From NCBI RefSeq assembly GCF_900640175.1, contig NZ_CAAAJC010000003.1, positions 62,001-126,000 of the forward strand: a stretch of DNA of 64,000 bases, read 5' to 3'. This DNA is from Legionella sp. W10-070 (GTDB lineage: Bacteria; Pseudomonadota; Gammaproteobacteria; Legionellales; Legionellaceae). Under the pieces are notes generated by a model. It made no database searches. It was not told the origin of the DNA and was given only the letters and a program-made list of their open reading frames with translations. The translations under genes were made by a program, and so were the position numbers. Numbering within the stretch: position 1 is the stretch's first letter; each line of letters opens with the position of its first letter. Positions 31,864 through 42,425 of this stretch are shown here, in pieces.

Positions 31864-33570
31864 TTATCCCAGTACTTCGCTCAATAAAGTAAGGTAATTT
31901 TTATCTGCATCTGGCTGACTTTTATCAAGATAACGTTGAATAAACAAATGCAAAGCCGCTATTTTAGTTTCAGGCGGATTAACTGCTTGTATTTCCAGGT
32001 TCAGGATCAATGCAGCATTCAAGGTCGCCATCTGCTCGACAATTTCTTTTATTTGCAGACTTTGTTCATCCATCGTCAACTTTTTCATCCGTTTAATTTT
32101 TTCAGCCAGCTCCCCGATGCTCCTTTTTAACAAAGGCTTATACTGCGAAGCATCGCCAATTTCAGCATGGAGCTGACCTAAATAATGAAGAAATATTTCA
32201 TCGACATTAAATTTATGGATATCTCTTAAGATCTGCATCCATAAGGTAAAATGGGTACCTTCCCAGTTTTCACAGACGATGCAATCACGCAGTAGCCTTG
32301 GCAGAGAGGAAAAGCTTTCGATTGTGCCGTTGCCCGCCAAAATATCAATACAATGATGAATATTTTCTACTGAACGCTTGGCGGTAAAATATTTATTTAA
32401 ATTAGCCAGGGTGCGCAATAAAAGTTGCTGTTCTTTGGATTGCTCTTCTGGTAATTGCGCATCCCATTTATCCTGATTATTGGCCATGTGAAAAACACTG
32501 GCGAGCATGGCTATGTTTTCAGCTTTGATTTGAGCCAAAGTTTCCTTCACTAAGGGATAATCAATAACAGGATGCTGAAATGCCTGGCGGTTGAGCGCAT
32601 AATAATAGGCAATTTGATAAGCTCGCCTTGCCATACCCAGTACTGAAAAGGCATTGAATAGCCGTGACAGATGCAAAACATTTTCCATCACCAGATTGAT
32701 CCCCTCAGTGACCTTGCCAACGGGATAAGCCAGCGCTCCTGCGAAATCAATTTCGCCAGTGGCCATTGAACGGGTACCAATTTTTTGTTTCAACCGGCGT
32801 ATTTGATAGTGGTTTCTTTGGCCATTTGGCAGTTGGCTTGAAAGTAGAAACAAGCCCAATCCCTTAGTGCCAATGACCTGTTGATCATAGCGGGCGGTCA
32901 GCAAAATTAAATCCGCGTTGGCATTGGAGCAAAACCACTTTTCACCGACAATTCGCCACTGCCGATTTTCATCCTGATAAGCATGGGAGGCATTGGCACC
33001 AACATCTGAACCACCCTGGATTTCAGTTAAAAACTGCGCACCTGTAAAATTATCGCTAAAGGAGGGTTGCGTGAGCTTATTAAGGTAATATTGCGTATCC
33101 TCTAGTGGAGAATAGCGGCTCAATACGCGAATAATGCCGGCTGAACAGGCAATAGGGCAGTTATGTCCTGCTTCCCCTGCATGAGAAGAAAGCAAAAAAA
33201 GGCTTAATGTTTTACCCATCTGGCCTGGGGTAAGCAAATGGCGCATCAGCCCGGAGCCATAGATTATATTCCCGGCCACTTCATAAGAGGGATGATGGAC
33301 CACCTTATCCTGTCGTTGTCCGATAGCATCATAAGGGTCGATTTTTGGCAGATTGGCATCAAGATTATTTTCCATAACCACCGGTTCCAGCTGGTTAACT
33401 ACCTGTTGGGAAAAGTTAGCCAATTGCTCAAGAAAATCAGGCTCTGCAGAAAAATAATACCGGTAGGTATGCATCAGGCAAGAATCCTGCAACAGAATAT
33501 TATCCTTAAGCTGTTGCTGCCATGTCATAAAAGACATTTTTGCTTGTGCATAGTGATTAAACTCGTTCAT
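31864..33570 (-). CDS. Acyl-CoA dehydrogenase family protein (AidB-like)
   Basis: The 568-residue FAD enzyme resembles the AidB/ACAD11-type branch: TEIQGGSDVGAN (flavin-contact motif), GEKWFCSNANADLILLTARY, QKIGTRSMATGEIDF and HHCIDILAGNGTIESFS at the C-terminal half. AidB relatives oxidise acyl-CoAs poorly and may bind DNA; the substrate here is unknown. A strong AGGAGG precedes the ATG. It is longer than standard acyl-CoA dehydrogenases (about 380) because of a C-terminal helical extension. Confidence 0.85.
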   Translation of the reverse strand: MNEFNHYAQAKMSFMTWQQQLKDNILLQDSCLMHTYRYYFSAEPDFLEQLANFSQQVVNQLEPVVMENNLDANLPKIDPYDAIGQRQDKVVHHPSYEVAGNIIYGSGLMRHLLTPGQMGKTLSLFLLSSHAGEAGHNCPIACSAGIIRVLSRYSPLEDTQYYLNKLTQPSFSDNFTGAQFLTEIQGGSDVGANASHAYQDENRQWRIVGEKWFCSNANADLILLTARYDQQVIGTKGLGLFLLSSQLPNGQRNHYQIRRLKQKIGTRSMATGEIDFAGALAYPVGKVTEGINLVMENVLHLSRLFNAFSVLGMARRAYQIAYYYALNRQAFQHPVIDYPLVKETLAQIKAENIAMLASVFHMANNQDKWDAQLPEEQSKEQQLLLRTLANLNKYFTAKRSVENIHHCIDILAGNGTIESFSSLPRLLRDCIVCENWEGTHFTLWMQILRDIHKFNVDEIFLHYLGQLHAEIGDASQYKPLLKRSIGELAEKIKRMKKLTMDEQSLQIKEIVEQMATLNAALILNLEIQAVNPPETKIAALHLFIQRYLDKSQPDADKNYLTLLSEVLG

Positions 33571-33717
33571 ACTGCCTCCTGGCGACCAGAATTCCTGGTA
33601 TTCTCAATAGATCTCCATCTAAAATAACATTACTAATTTGCAAAAGAAAATTAATGAATACTTTAAGATAGTGAAGTAATTTATGAACAATTCGCCACAG
33701 GGCAAGCGCATATTGAA

Positions 33718-34043
33718 TTAGGCGCCTTGCAATATTTTTTCAAGATAGTTTGGATTTAGAGTAGCAACGTACCTTTTTTTCTTGGAGCTAAATTTATTTG
33801 ATGTTTCTTGTTTCAGTAGATTAAGTACCATATGTCGCATAACGGCAAAATTTTCAGCCCCATGGTTTTTTCGAATACGCGAGTCATCTTCACTGAAAAC
33901 GACATCAAGTATCCAATGGAGCTGATTTGAATGCCCCAATGTTGACGAATGGAATAAATTTTTTCTCGAACTAACCGACCTCCTATTTGAAAGTGTCTAA
34001 ACAAGAGGAAGGTGAAGAAGAGAACGCAGCTACCAATCATCAA
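33718..34043 (-). pseudogene. ISAs1-family transposase C-terminal remnant
   Basis: Minus-strand translation gives SIRQHWGI, then after a one-base frameshift near 33925-33935 NQLHWILDVVFSEDDSRIRK, AENFAVMRHMVLNLLKQE. These are the C-terminal motifs of ISAs1/H-repeat transposases, including the final Glu region of the DDE set. Only about a quarter of the gene remains and no terminal inverted repeats were found. Confidence 0.8.
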
Positions 34044-34127
34044 TATGGCCGTTATTGAGCATCCTAAGAAAATAGAGATACCTCAATGCAGGCTCAGTAT
34101 CTCCAATTAACATCGCTATTGCTTAAC

Positions 34128-35681
34128 TTAAGACAGCTGAAATCCGAGACCACTAACCTCATCATCAGGTTCTATCATTACTGGAGCGATCGCATCAAGC
34201 TGTGTCTGTTTATGCTTGCTGTAAGAACGATATAGCTCATAACCAATATATACCGCAGCCAGCAGCAATGCAGCCTGCCAACAGACAGCAAAGGTTGTAA
34301 TCAGTAAAGTGGGGATGATGGCATTCTTGGCCAGGGTAAAAATAAAATCATTGCGCGCCGCCTGATAATCTTTTAATGCAACCGGGATATTTCTTTTAGC
34401 CACCTCGGCTTCTTCAAGCAGCAAACTTTTTTCCTTATATTTGCTATAGGCACCATCAGATAAATACATGGCAACAGCAAAGGTACAAACGAGATAACAG
34501 CCCAAAACCATCACCGGAGGAGTGAGCAGCATGGAGGCAGAAAAACCAGCCATCAGCAATAATGCTGCCGAAGCATTAAACAAATAGGTCGCATCGCTGG
34601 TTTTCCAGCTTAATTCAAGCTTCTCCAGCTGCCGGGTCAACATTTTATAATGTTCCTCATATTCCAGCCTTTCCGTCGGGTCGAGTTTGGTGTTTAATTT
34701 GGCGCCATAATAATCACGCTCGCGGGTGTACTGGGAGCGCTTGGTTAAATACTCTCTCTCCTCCAAATGCCGCCGCCACAAAATCAGGCAAACATCAAAA
34801 GCCATAAAACCGGCAACCATCCAGCCTGCCACCGGGGCGGCAATGCCAAATGCCTCATTGTAGTTGGTTAGCAGGTTTACCGTACCCCAAACCAGGTCAT
34901 TGAGGAAGACAGCATGGCGCTTATAGATTTCATTGGAAAAGCGTTTTTTCCAATCCAGCTTTCTTTCCTTTTCACTGGGGAAAAGGGTATGCTTCATTAA
35001 AACACCTGCATTCATGATAAAGCGTACAGCGAAGAAGCCAACACTTAAAAAGCGCAGGATATCATTGGGAACTTCAAGGGTATGGATAAATGCCTCAACA
35101 TCAATCTTTTTACCCAATAAGTTCCCCAGTTTTTCCATCCATTGCAAATCACGGGCAAGCCGTAAGGAATTGGCCACGGTAGTCCGGCAGAAAAACCAGT
35201 AAATACGGTTTAAATTAGAAGCAGCCACCTTGTCCCGCAGCTTGGACAGGCTCATGGGAGTTGCCGCAAGATCACCCAAATCCTGACCAATTTGTTTACC
35301 TAAGGCAGTCAAGTAATCCTCATTATTCCTGGATTGAGAGGAAACCTGCTTCTCCATGCACTGCTTTAACCGCTCCAGCAAGGCATCATATTCCTTAACC
35401 TTGCCTTTATGTTTATAAGCCAGATAATAATTTTTTAACATCAGGCAGCAATAATAGCAGTAAAACCAAAATGCATCGTTGGTTGAGCCATGCTGTCTCA
35501 GACTGGTAAAAAGTTGGTTAAATTCTTGTTCTATCAGCAACTTGTTAGTAGCTATGAAACCATAGTCATGGCTAAATGCGCTATTTTCTGCTGTGTTTTT
35601 TTTGTCATTACTCATTTTGATATTGCCAAAAAAAGTTTGCTTATCAATCAGAAAATTTTGATATTGCGCGTAATCAACCAT
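34128..35681 (-). CDS. Hypothetical multi-helix membrane protein
   Basis: From ATG at 35681 the protein is 517 residues; MSNDKK at 35615 is another plausible start, and the frame reaches a TTG at 35747. The N-terminal half is helical and charged. Hydrophobic segments occur near residues 280-305, 365-410 and 455-490 of this form. No known domain is recognised. It is divergent from the Cys-protease-like gene across about 160 bp, and both have C-terminal membrane segments, so they may be functionally linked. An effector role is possible but not shown. Confidence 0.65.
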   Translation of the reverse strand: MVDYAQYQNFLIDKQTFFGNIKMSNDKKNTAENSAFSHDYGFIATNKLLIEQEFNQLFTSLRQHGSTNDAFWFYCYYCCLMLKNYYLAYKHKGKVKEYDALLERLKQCMEKQVSSQSRNNEDYLTALGKQIGQDLGDLAATPMSLSKLRDKVAASNLNRIYWFFCRTTVANSLRLARDLQWMEKLGNLLGKKIDVEAFIHTLEVPNDILRFLSVGFFAVRFIMNAGVLMKHTLFPSEKERKLDWKKRFSNEIYKRHAVFLNDLVWGTVNLLTNYNEAFGIAAPVAGWMVAGFMAFDVCLILWRRHLEEREYLTKRSQYTRERDYYGAKLNTKLDPTERLEYEEHYKMLTRQLEKLELSWKTSDATYLFNASAALLLMAGFSASMLLTPPVMVLGCYLVCTFAVAMYLSDGAYSKYKEKSLLLEEAEVAKRNIPVALKDYQAARNDFIFTLAKNAIIPTLLITTFAVCWQAALLLAAVYIGYELYRSYSKHKQTQLDAIAPVMIEPDDEVSGLGFQLS

Positions 35682-35846
35682 GATTAATCCATAAAATAGA
35701 CAGTAAGGTAAAATTAAAAACTTACCATTGTCCAATCTGCTAAACAAGCGTTTTTGTATTTATTTTTTTCATATTGAATTATCACTAGTTAATGGTAGCT
35801 TAATGTTGATTTCTTATACTATGGATGTATTGATTGGAGGTAAGAG

Positions 35847-37475
35847 ATGACCGGCTATCTGGTTTTAAGTAATGTTGAAACGGAGCATTTATTAGCTCCT
35901 AAACCTCCTATTATTACAGGAACTGTTATAGCCAATGACATTCAAGATGAAAAGGGCAATAGACTACTTAGCAATCCATTCTCTTATTATAAACATCCTG
36001 ATCGTAATTTAATTATTATTACCACCCCTCTTCCTGCCAGTGAAGTCAACCACTGCCTCAAAAAAATTAAAAGCCATTTAGCTGGTGGGGAAAATGTTAA
36101 TTACAACCTTCTTCTTGGAATCACAGGTCAGGGGGTCACGGAACAACACATTGTTACCGCTTACGTCCGGGATGGCGAAATGGATATCTTTGACCCCAAA
36201 GCCAGCAACCCGCAGCGCTTTTTTTCCGGTGAAGGCAGTACAGGCAGCAAGTTCCTTAGCCTCCTCCGTTCACTAAACCCCTTTCCGCACCATCAGTTCA
36301 ATCTGGCTGACGGTACAAAGGCCAATTACCATGCTTTGGGAACCCAATCTTTTTTTGATGGGGTTTCCTGTGGCTACCATTATGTAGCCAATATCATGGC
36401 TTGCAAGGAATTAATAGAGAATGGGCAAGCCATAACCGCTGCCAATTTGTTAACCAAAACAGGAAACCCGGTTAGTGAATCGGCCAACATACTCAGAATA
36501 GATAAGAACTTTAAAAACAAGGTAGACAGCAACTTTTTATCCTTTATGAAGAAAGCCTGGCTTGATACCGTCATGCCCCTGGAAAAAGAAGAAGAGCGCA
36601 GTAAACTGGGCTTCCGCCATTATTTATTAGGCTGGCCCAAGGAAAGAGGAAAGCAGGTTATTTATTTCCTCACCTTAAGTTTTATCATTTTACCGCTTAT
36701 TAACCTTATCAGGCGCCCTGTGGAATTTGTTTTCAACGCCCTGTCGGAAACCGCCAACTATTTGAAAAACCGCTTGATTAACTGGGCACCGACCCATCCT
36801 GTCAGCCAATATTTTCGCAGCGCCTTGATGCTTGCAGCCTATGGTTTCCAAGGCTTGTTCAAGGGAGCCTACCTTGCCTTGCGTACCGTTACGTCGCCAA
36901 TCAGCAGTGTTCAAGCCGCTTTGGCAATTAAAAACCCCAAATTAAGGGTGGCGATGGCTGTCCTGTCGGTAGTGTTAAGTATTGCTGCTTTTGCTGCCCT
37001 GGCTTATTTTGCCGCCCCGCTGCTCTTAGGCGCATCCTTAGCCAGCGCCCCGGTACTCAGCCCATTGGCTTACCCATTCAGCCAGTTATTTGCCCTGGTG
37101 GGAATAAATCTGGCACCAGCAACCGCGGCTGCCGCTCTCCTGATTACAGCAGGGACCTTCTATCATGCCCTTAAGTCCGGCATCGGGGCAATGGTCAGCA
37201 AGATAACCTCTAAACCCACAAAAGAAGTTGCCAAAAAAACGGCTTTAGCTGAGGATTTTGCAGAGATTGGCAAAGATGTGAATTACAATGAGGTTCCAGG
37301 GAGTAATGTAGGTGTTGCATTTAAGCGTGCTGGTGTGGATAGCAAAGTATATCCTCCTGCTATTGAAGAGGATTTTAAATTTGTAAGTTCAGATAAAACT
37401 TCAACTCGCGAACAACAAATAAGCGCTAGCTCGGAAGAAAAGCAGGAATTCAGTCCTGTTAATTCCACAATATAA
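35847..37475 (+). CDS. CE-clan (Ulp/YopJ-like) cysteine protease fold candidate, membrane-anchored
   Basis: The 542-residue protein has in order His101 (EQHIVTAYV), Asp113/Asp116 (EMDIFDPKAS), Gln167 (GTQSFF) and Cys175 (DGVSCGYHY). This order and spacing match the His-Asp-Gln-Cys set of CE-clan deubiquitinases, deSUMOylases and YopJ acetyltransferases, where the Cys is also followed by Gly. Hydrophobic stretches follow at about 272-290, 367-420 and 430-445, suggesting membrane attachment. No signal peptide is seen. A strong GGAGG precedes the ATG. A host-directed isopeptidase or acetyltransferase effector is inferred; the catalytic call needs structural support. Confidence 0.6.
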   Translation: MTGYLVLSNVETEHLLAPKPPIITGTVIANDIQDEKGNRLLSNPFSYYKHPDRNLIIITTPLPASEVNHCLKKIKSHLAGGENVNYNLLLGITGQGVTEQHIVTAYVRDGEMDIFDPKASNPQRFFSGEGSTGSKFLSLLRSLNPFPHHQFNLADGTKANYHALGTQSFFDGVSCGYHYVANIMACKELIENGQAITAANLLTKTGNPVSESANILRIDKNFKNKVDSNFLSFMKKAWLDTVMPLEKEEERSKLGFRHYLLGWPKERGKQVIYFLTLSFIILPLINLIRRPVEFVFNALSETANYLKNRLINWAPTHPVSQYFRSALMLAAYGFQGLFKGAYLALRTVTSPISSVQAALAIKNPKLRVAMAVLSVVLSIAAFAALAYFAAPLLLGASLASAPVLSPLAYPFSQLFALVGINLAPATAAAALLITAGTFYHALKSGIGAMVSKITSKPTKEVAKKTALAEDFAEIGKDVNYNEVPGSNVGVAFKRAGVDSKVYPPAIEEDFKFVSSDKTSTREQQISASSEEKQEFSPVNSTI

Positions 37476-37544
37476 CTTGACTGCCGAATCCCTGCAGCGA
37501 TTTGGTCGGTGGCTTTTTTCATAAAATCGAGTTTTAAAGCAATG

Positions 37545-38885
37545 CTATTTACCAATGCAAAAGCTGGAAAAAATCTTTCCCAGTAAATCATCGGCGGTGA
37601 ATTCGCCGGTAATCTCAGCCAAGGCCTGATGGGCAAGCCTCAAATCCTCTGCAAGCAGCTCGCCTGCCCGTTGGCTTGATAACTGCTTTTGACCAGCCAG
37701 TAATAATTCTCTGGCCTGATCCAAAGCTTGCAGATGGCGCCTTCTTGCAAGAAACTGCCCTTCAGTTGGTTGATAACCGACCACCTCTTTAATTTTTTCT
37801 TTGAGAAAAGCCAATCCTGCACCTGATTTAGCCGAAAGATAAACATCATTACCTTCCTTTCCGGCTGTTAGACTTAAGGAATCAATCTTGTTAAACACAT
37901 GGATGACAGGCACGCCATCCGGCAGTGCTTTGCGGATGGCTTCGCTTAATTCAGTCGATGCTTCTTTGTAGTTAATATCAACCACCACCAACACGCAATC
38001 AGCACGGCTGACTTCCTGCCAGGCCCGTTTTATTCCTTCCTGCTCAACCAAATCATCGCTGTCCCTGAGTCCGGCTGTATCTATCACATGCAGGGGAATA
38101 TCATCCAGTAAAATATTTTCACGCATGACATCTCTTGTGGTGCCGGCAATTTCCGTGACAATGGCCACATCACGCCCGGCAAGACAATTGATTAAAGTCG
38201 ACTTCCCCGCATTGGGCCGACCGGCAATGACCACAGACAATCCTTCCCGTAATATAGCACCCTGTGTCGCACTGGCACGGATTTCGCCTAATACCTGCAA
38301 GATTTCCGCCAGCATTGCAGCAACCTTTCCATCATTGAGGAAATCGATTTCCTCTTCGGGAAAATCAATTGCAGCCTCAACAAACAAACGCAGATGAATA
38401 ATCCGCTCATTAAGTGCCTGTATCTTTTTCGAGAAATCACCTTGTAGGGAACGCACCGCCAAACGGGCAGCAGTTTGCGAGCTGGCGTGAATTAAATCAG
38501 CAATGGCTTCAGCCTGTGTCAAATCAATCTTATCGTTAAGAAACGCCCTTTCGGAGAACTCACCTGGCCTGGCTAATCTGGCACCCAATGCCACACATTC
38601 AGCCAGTAGTTGATCAAGAACCAGTGGAGCCCCATGCACCTGCAGTTCAACAACCTCTTCACCGGTAAAAGAATGAGGGGCTTTAAAATAAATCGCCAAT
38701 CCTGTATCAATGATTTCCCGCTGAGAATTTCTAAACGAGCAGTAAGCGGCAACACGGGGCAACAGCGACTTATTGCCATTTAATGTTAACGCAATGGCGC
38801 AAGCAAGTTCACCTGAAAGGCGGACGATCCCTACACCCCCTCGACCAGGTGGTGTAGCAATCGCCACAATCGTATCTCTAGACAT
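37545..38885 (-). CDS. mnmE: tRNA modification GTPase MnmE
   Basis: The 446-residue protein has an N-terminal formyl-THF-binding domain ([20 protein letters not shown]), an inserted GTPase with [19 protein letters not shown] and NKID motifs, and the C-terminal FCIGK whose Cys is essential. With MnmG it makes the 5-carboxymethylaminomethyl modification at wobble U34. It shares a TAATG overlap with yidC. mnmG, the usual neighbour, is not in this window. Confidence 0.97.
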   Translation of the reverse strand: MSRDTIVAIATPPGRGGVGIVRLSGELACAIALTLNGNKSLLPRVAAYCSFRNSQREIIDTGLAIYFKAPHSFTGEEVVELQVHGAPLVLDQLLAECVALGARLARPGEFSERAFLNDKIDLTQAEAIADLIHASSQTAARLAVRSLQGDFSKKIQALNERIIHLRLFVEAAIDFPEEEIDFLNDGKVAAMLAEILQVLGEIRASATQGAILREGLSVVIAGRPNAGKSTLINCLAGRDVAIVTEIAGTTRDVMRENILLDDIPLHVIDTAGLRDSDDLVEQEGIKRAWQEVSRADCVLVVVDINYKEASTELSEAIRKALPDGVPVIHVFNKIDSLSLTAGKEGNDVYLSAKSGAGLAFLKEKIKEVVGYQPTEGQFLARRRHLQALDQARELLLAGQKQLSSQRAGELLAEDLRLAHQALAEITGEFTADDLLGKIFSSFCIGK

Positions 38886-40576
38886 TATTTCGCGGAGGCC
38901 TGAACCTTCTTCTTCGGCTTATCATCGCTATATTTGCGGGTGATATACCACTGTTGCAAAATCGATAGGGTATTGTTCACTATCCAGTATAGCACCAGTC
39001 CTGATGGGAAGTTCCAGAACAAGGCGGTAAACAATAAGGGTAAAAACATCATAATCTTCGCCTGCATCGGATCAGGAGGGGCAGGATTTAATTTTTGCTG
39101 AATCAGCATCGTACCACCCATGATAATCGGCAACACATGGTAAGGGTCAGCTGCTGCCAGATCCTTTATCCAGAAAATGAAGGGAGCCTGTCTTAATTCA
39201 ACACTCTCCAATAATACCCAGTAAAGTGCGATAAAAACCGGTATTTGAATTAATATGGGCAAACAGCCACCCAAGGGATTTACCTTCTCCTGACGGTATA
39301 ACTCCATGGTTGCCTGGCTCATTTTAGCCTTATCATCGCCATAACGCTCACGCAGGGCTTGTAACTTAGGCTGCAGCTTGCGCATTCCAGCCATCGATTT
39401 ATAGCTGGTTGCAGACAAACGGTAAAAAGCCAGTTTAATTAATACCGTTACCAGGACAATAGCCCAACCCCAGTTGCCAACGACTGAATAAATCGCTTTC
39501 ATGAGCATGAATAAAAAGGAAGACAGGAACCATAGCCAGCCATAGTCCACAGTCAAATCAAGCCCTGGAGCAATACCCTTCAAGACACTGGTAATTTCAG
39601 GGCCGACATACAATTTGGAGCTTATTTTCTTTTGAGCACCTGGTTCAACGGTTATCGGCTGGCTTACGGCACCAATTGTATAATCTTCCCCGACGGCTCT
39701 GGTGTAAAACACATTACGGCTATCTGAATCAGGCACCCAGGCAGATAAAAAATAATGTTGCTGCATTGCAATCCAGCCACCCTGACTATTCACATCAAGA
39801 TTGGCTTTGGTCATGGCAGAAAAAGGCACTTTCTGATAGCGGTGCACTCCAGGACTGGAGTAAGAAGCGCCCGTATAGGAGCCGATATGGAAGATGCTCG
39901 ATTTATCTTCCTTAGGAGAGCTTCGCAAAAGCTGGGTGTTCATATAGCCTTTCCATGCATTTTCTCCCTCATTGTCAAGGATGTATTTCACCTGAATTAA
40001 ATAACTGCCCCGGACAAAGTGAAATTCTTTCCTAACCGCCAATCCATCTGCAGTTCTTCCCTCTAAGCCGACTATCAAATCATCCTTATCCGCTGTCAAC
40101 TCATAGCTGGATTGCTCGCTGCTAAAATTAAAATCAACATTTTTTATGGTCTGGTTAGAAGTGACAAATAAACTGCTGTTAGCGACATAGCGCTCGTTGT
40201 TCTGATCTTGCAGCAGGGTTATCGGCCTATCTTTTTGCTCAACGCTGACAGGGTAATCCAGTAACTGAGCACCCACAATATCGCCATGAAGCAGGTCAAT
40301 GGTTAAGTTTAAAACATCCGTTGTTACCTGAATGGCTTTTGAAGGGCGTTTTACTGCTTCTTCATTTTTGCTGATGGCGGGTTGCTCAGCAGGCTCCTTC
40401 ATTTGACCCTTTGCCATGTCAGGCAGTAAACTGCCATCCTTGGTTTGAATGGCCGCAGCAGGTTCGCTAATGGTTTGCCTTGGGGCAGGTGGTGGATAAT
40501 CTTGTTGCCAAGTCATCCATAGTGAATAAACAATTAAAGCAAGTGCTGCATATAAAATTACACGTCGTATATCCAT
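38885..40576 (-). CDS. yidC: Membrane protein insertase YidC
   Basis: The 563-residue protein has an N-terminal membrane helix ([17 protein letters not shown]), a large periplasmic domain (about 60-340) and the conserved insertase core ([40 protein letters not shown]). The hydrophilic-groove Arg is in the core. ATG at 40576 is used; it overlaps the yidD stop by one base. Confidence 0.97.
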   Translation of the reverse strand: MDIRRVILYAALALIVYSLWMTWQQDYPPPAPRQTISEPAAAIQTKDGSLLPDMAKGQMKEPAEQPAISKNEEAVKRPSKAIQVTTDVLNLTIDLLHGDIVGAQLLDYPVSVEQKDRPITLLQDQNNERYVANSSLFVTSNQTIKNVDFNFSSEQSSYELTADKDDLIVGLEGRTADGLAVRKEFHFVRGSYLIQVKYILDNEGENAWKGYMNTQLLRSSPKEDKSSIFHIGSYTGASYSSPGVHRYQKVPFSAMTKANLDVNSQGGWIAMQQHYFLSAWVPDSDSRNVFYTRAVGEDYTIGAVSQPITVEPGAQKKISSKLYVGPEITSVLKGIAPGLDLTVDYGWLWFLSSFLFMLMKAIYSVVGNWGWAIVLVTVLIKLAFYRLSATSYKSMAGMRKLQPKLQALRERYGDDKAKMSQATMELYRQEKVNPLGGCLPILIQIPVFIALYWVLLESVELRQAPFIFWIKDLAAADPYHVLPIIMGGTMLIQQKLNPAPPDPMQAKIMMFLPLLFTALFWNFPSGLVLYWIVNNTLSILQQWYITRKYSDDKPKKKVQASAK

Positions 40577-40824
40577 CAAGGCTTCTCTTCGTTAGAAATT
40601 ACAGGATCATAGCCCCCCGCAGCCCAGGGATGACAGCGTAGCAATCGCTTGCAGGCCAGCCACCCTCCTTTAATAACACCAAAGTGTTTGATTGCAAGAA
40701 GGGCATATTGGGAGCAACTCGGATAATAGCGGCAACAGGGTTTCATCATCGGACTTAACAAATAGCGATACAATACAATAGGCAAGCAAATTATGTGGCG
40801 GATGATGCGGCTAATTTGTCCCAT
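40576..40824 (-). CDS. yidD: Membrane protein insertion efficiency factor YidD
   Basis: The 82-residue protein has the family pattern [20 protein letters not shown] with clustered Cys, and ends in the [13 protein letters not shown] motif. YidD supports YidC-dependent insertion. It overlaps rnpA by 34 bp and yidC by one base, the typical rpmH-rnpA-yidD-yidC order. Confidence 0.95.
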   Translation of the reverse strand: MGQISRIIRHIICLPIVLYRYLLSPMMKPCCRYYPSCSQYALLAIKHFGVIKGGWLACKRLLRCHPWAAGGYDPVISNEEKP

Positions 40825-41135
40825 GTTTTACCTAAGTTGGCGATAAGTGTTTTGTTTTCTATCTTGGCCACACCGTGCTTTGCCAAGATAACCACGTCTA
40901 TCGCAGGCAATTGGCTTGTGCGAAATGTTTCGCGCAGCAAACGCTTCAAGCGATTACGATCATGGGACTTCGGCACCGCTTTCTTCGACAGAGCAAGGCC
41001 AAGTCTGGCATACCCCAACGAATTTTTGCGATAAAGAATAATAAATTCCGAGGTAATTATTTTCTTTGCCTTGGCGAAAACCTGATCGTAATCGCTTTTT
41101 TTTAGTAGCCGGCGTGCTTTGTCAAAACAATTCAC
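40791..41135 (-). CDS. rnpA: Ribonuclease P protein component
   Basis: The 114-residue protein has the RNase P signature ([27 protein letters not shown] split across the RNR motif). It binds the 5' leader of pre-tRNA with the RnpB RNA. It directly follows rpmH with no gap. Confidence 0.96.
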   Translation of the reverse strand: MNCFDKARRLLKKSDYDQVFAKAKKIITSEFIILYRKNSLGYARLGLALSKKAVPKSHDRNRLKRLLRETFRTSQLPAIDVVILAKHGVAKIENKTLIANLGKTWDKLAASSAT

Positions 41136-41270
41136 TTAAGCTGATAAACGCTTACGTCCTTTCGCTCGGCGACGCTTTAAAACCAAACGGCCACCACGGG
41201 TTGCCATACGTTGACGAAAACCATGATCACGTTTGCGCTTTAGATTACTGGGTTGAAAAGTGCGTTTCAT
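41136..41270 (-). CDS. rpmH: 50S ribosomal protein L34
   Basis: The 44-residue protein [18 protein letters not shown] onward to GRKRLSA is a typical L34, very basic. ATG at 41270 is the real start; the longer frame to 41336 only reads through the promoter. Confidence 0.97.
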   Translation of the reverse strand: MKRTFQPSNLKRKRDHGFRQRMATRGGRLVLKRRRAKGRKRLSA

Positions 41271-41307
41271 GATAAACCTGTTATTAATTAAATTTTTAAG
41301 GTTGGCA

Positions 41308-41336
41308 ATGATAGAAAACTTTACATCAGCTGTCAA
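41308..41336 (-). promoter_or_regulatory. rpmH: Predicted rpmH sigma-70 promoter
   Basis: On the minus strand TTGACA (41331-41336) and TATCAT (41308-41313) are separated by 17 bases, about 38 bases before the rpmH start. It probably drives rpmH-rnpA-yidD-yidC-mnmE. Confidence 0.75.
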
Positions 41337-42425
41337 ACAATACCAGGGCTGTCCGCTTAAATTTTTTACTTTTGCATTAGTTGATGCGCATCATTAAGTC
41401 AAAAGCGTCATTACGGGCTGTTAGCAAAAAATAGTAATTAATTCACTTCGTTCGCAATTGCCTATTCTTGTTTTCTTTGAAATCGACGTGCTAATAATAA
41501 TAAAACAATATTTTAAAATTTATGTTTATTATAAGCTTCTTCATGCCTGTGGATTATACCTACAATTAATTTAAAATCATATGGTTAAGTAACAAATTAG
41601 TTGTGGTAAAGGCTGGAAAATAACTGTGTACTTATTATTTAAAGTAGTCATTCTGAAGAGAGGAAGGAGAGTTATTCACTATCAAAACGGTTTTTAATGA
41701 GCGTTTATTCACATGTTTTAGCAAGGGCAGTTTAAATCTTCCTATCTCATTTTGATTTCCAGGATGATTTACTTCAAATTTTATCAATAGACGGACTTCT
41801 TATTTCCCTGATAAACCACCGGGTAAAAACCGGTAGCAGGAGTAATTAATTTTTCTTAATTAAAGAACAAATGTAAAACCACAGAGGTCAAGGTTGTTCT
41901 TTTCTATAATTATAAAAATATATTAATTTACTTTCTTATTTTTATTATATAGCAAGAAAAAATCTGTGGGTATTTTAAATTTTATGTTTTAAAACAGTAA
42001 GTTAACATTATTTTTAACTTGTTGTTAACCCTTGTTTAAAACAGATAGTATTTTCTTAATAAAAATTGCCTTAAGATGAAAGTCCTTATTAATCAACAAT
42101 TATTAACAAGGTAGTCAGGGTTATTATCCCCACTGTTACATATATTAAAAAAGCTTATAGATATACTTGGGGCATTCTCTTTGATAATATTCTCGATATT
42201 CATTTGTGGATAACTTTATTTTTTTATCCACCGCTGAGTATAATCCGGCAATTTATATCGGTGTCGCTTTCTTAAAGCTGGATCATTAATCAGATTTATA
42301 AACATCATAGATTTACAGCGTTATATTGCTTCTTGCGAATGTCTTGCTCATATCGCATTTGCAGGGCAATATTTGTTTCTGTACTTGGATTTCTGTGTTC
42401 TGGCTTAAATAGTTGAGGAGTGCGT
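41337..42425. other. oriC: Probable chromosomal replication origin region
   Basis: This 1.09-kb gene-free region between rpmH and dnaA is very AT-rich and contains DnaA-box-like 9-mers. Examples are TGTGGATAA at 42205-42213 (perfect), TTATCCACC at 42224-42232, TTATCCCCA at 42124-42132, TTATTCACA at 41705-41713 and TGTGGATTA at 41548-41556, each within one base of the consensus. Long A/T runs at about 41870-42120 could be the unwinding element. The bounds are approximate. Confidence 0.75.
42205..42213 (-). promoter_or_regulatory. Perfect DnaA box
   Basis: TGTGGATAA is the exact complement of the TTATCCACA DnaA box. It is about 210 bp before dnaA and 10 bp from a one-mismatch box in the opposite orientation, a pair typical of origin or dnaA autoregulation sites. 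Confidence 0.75.
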
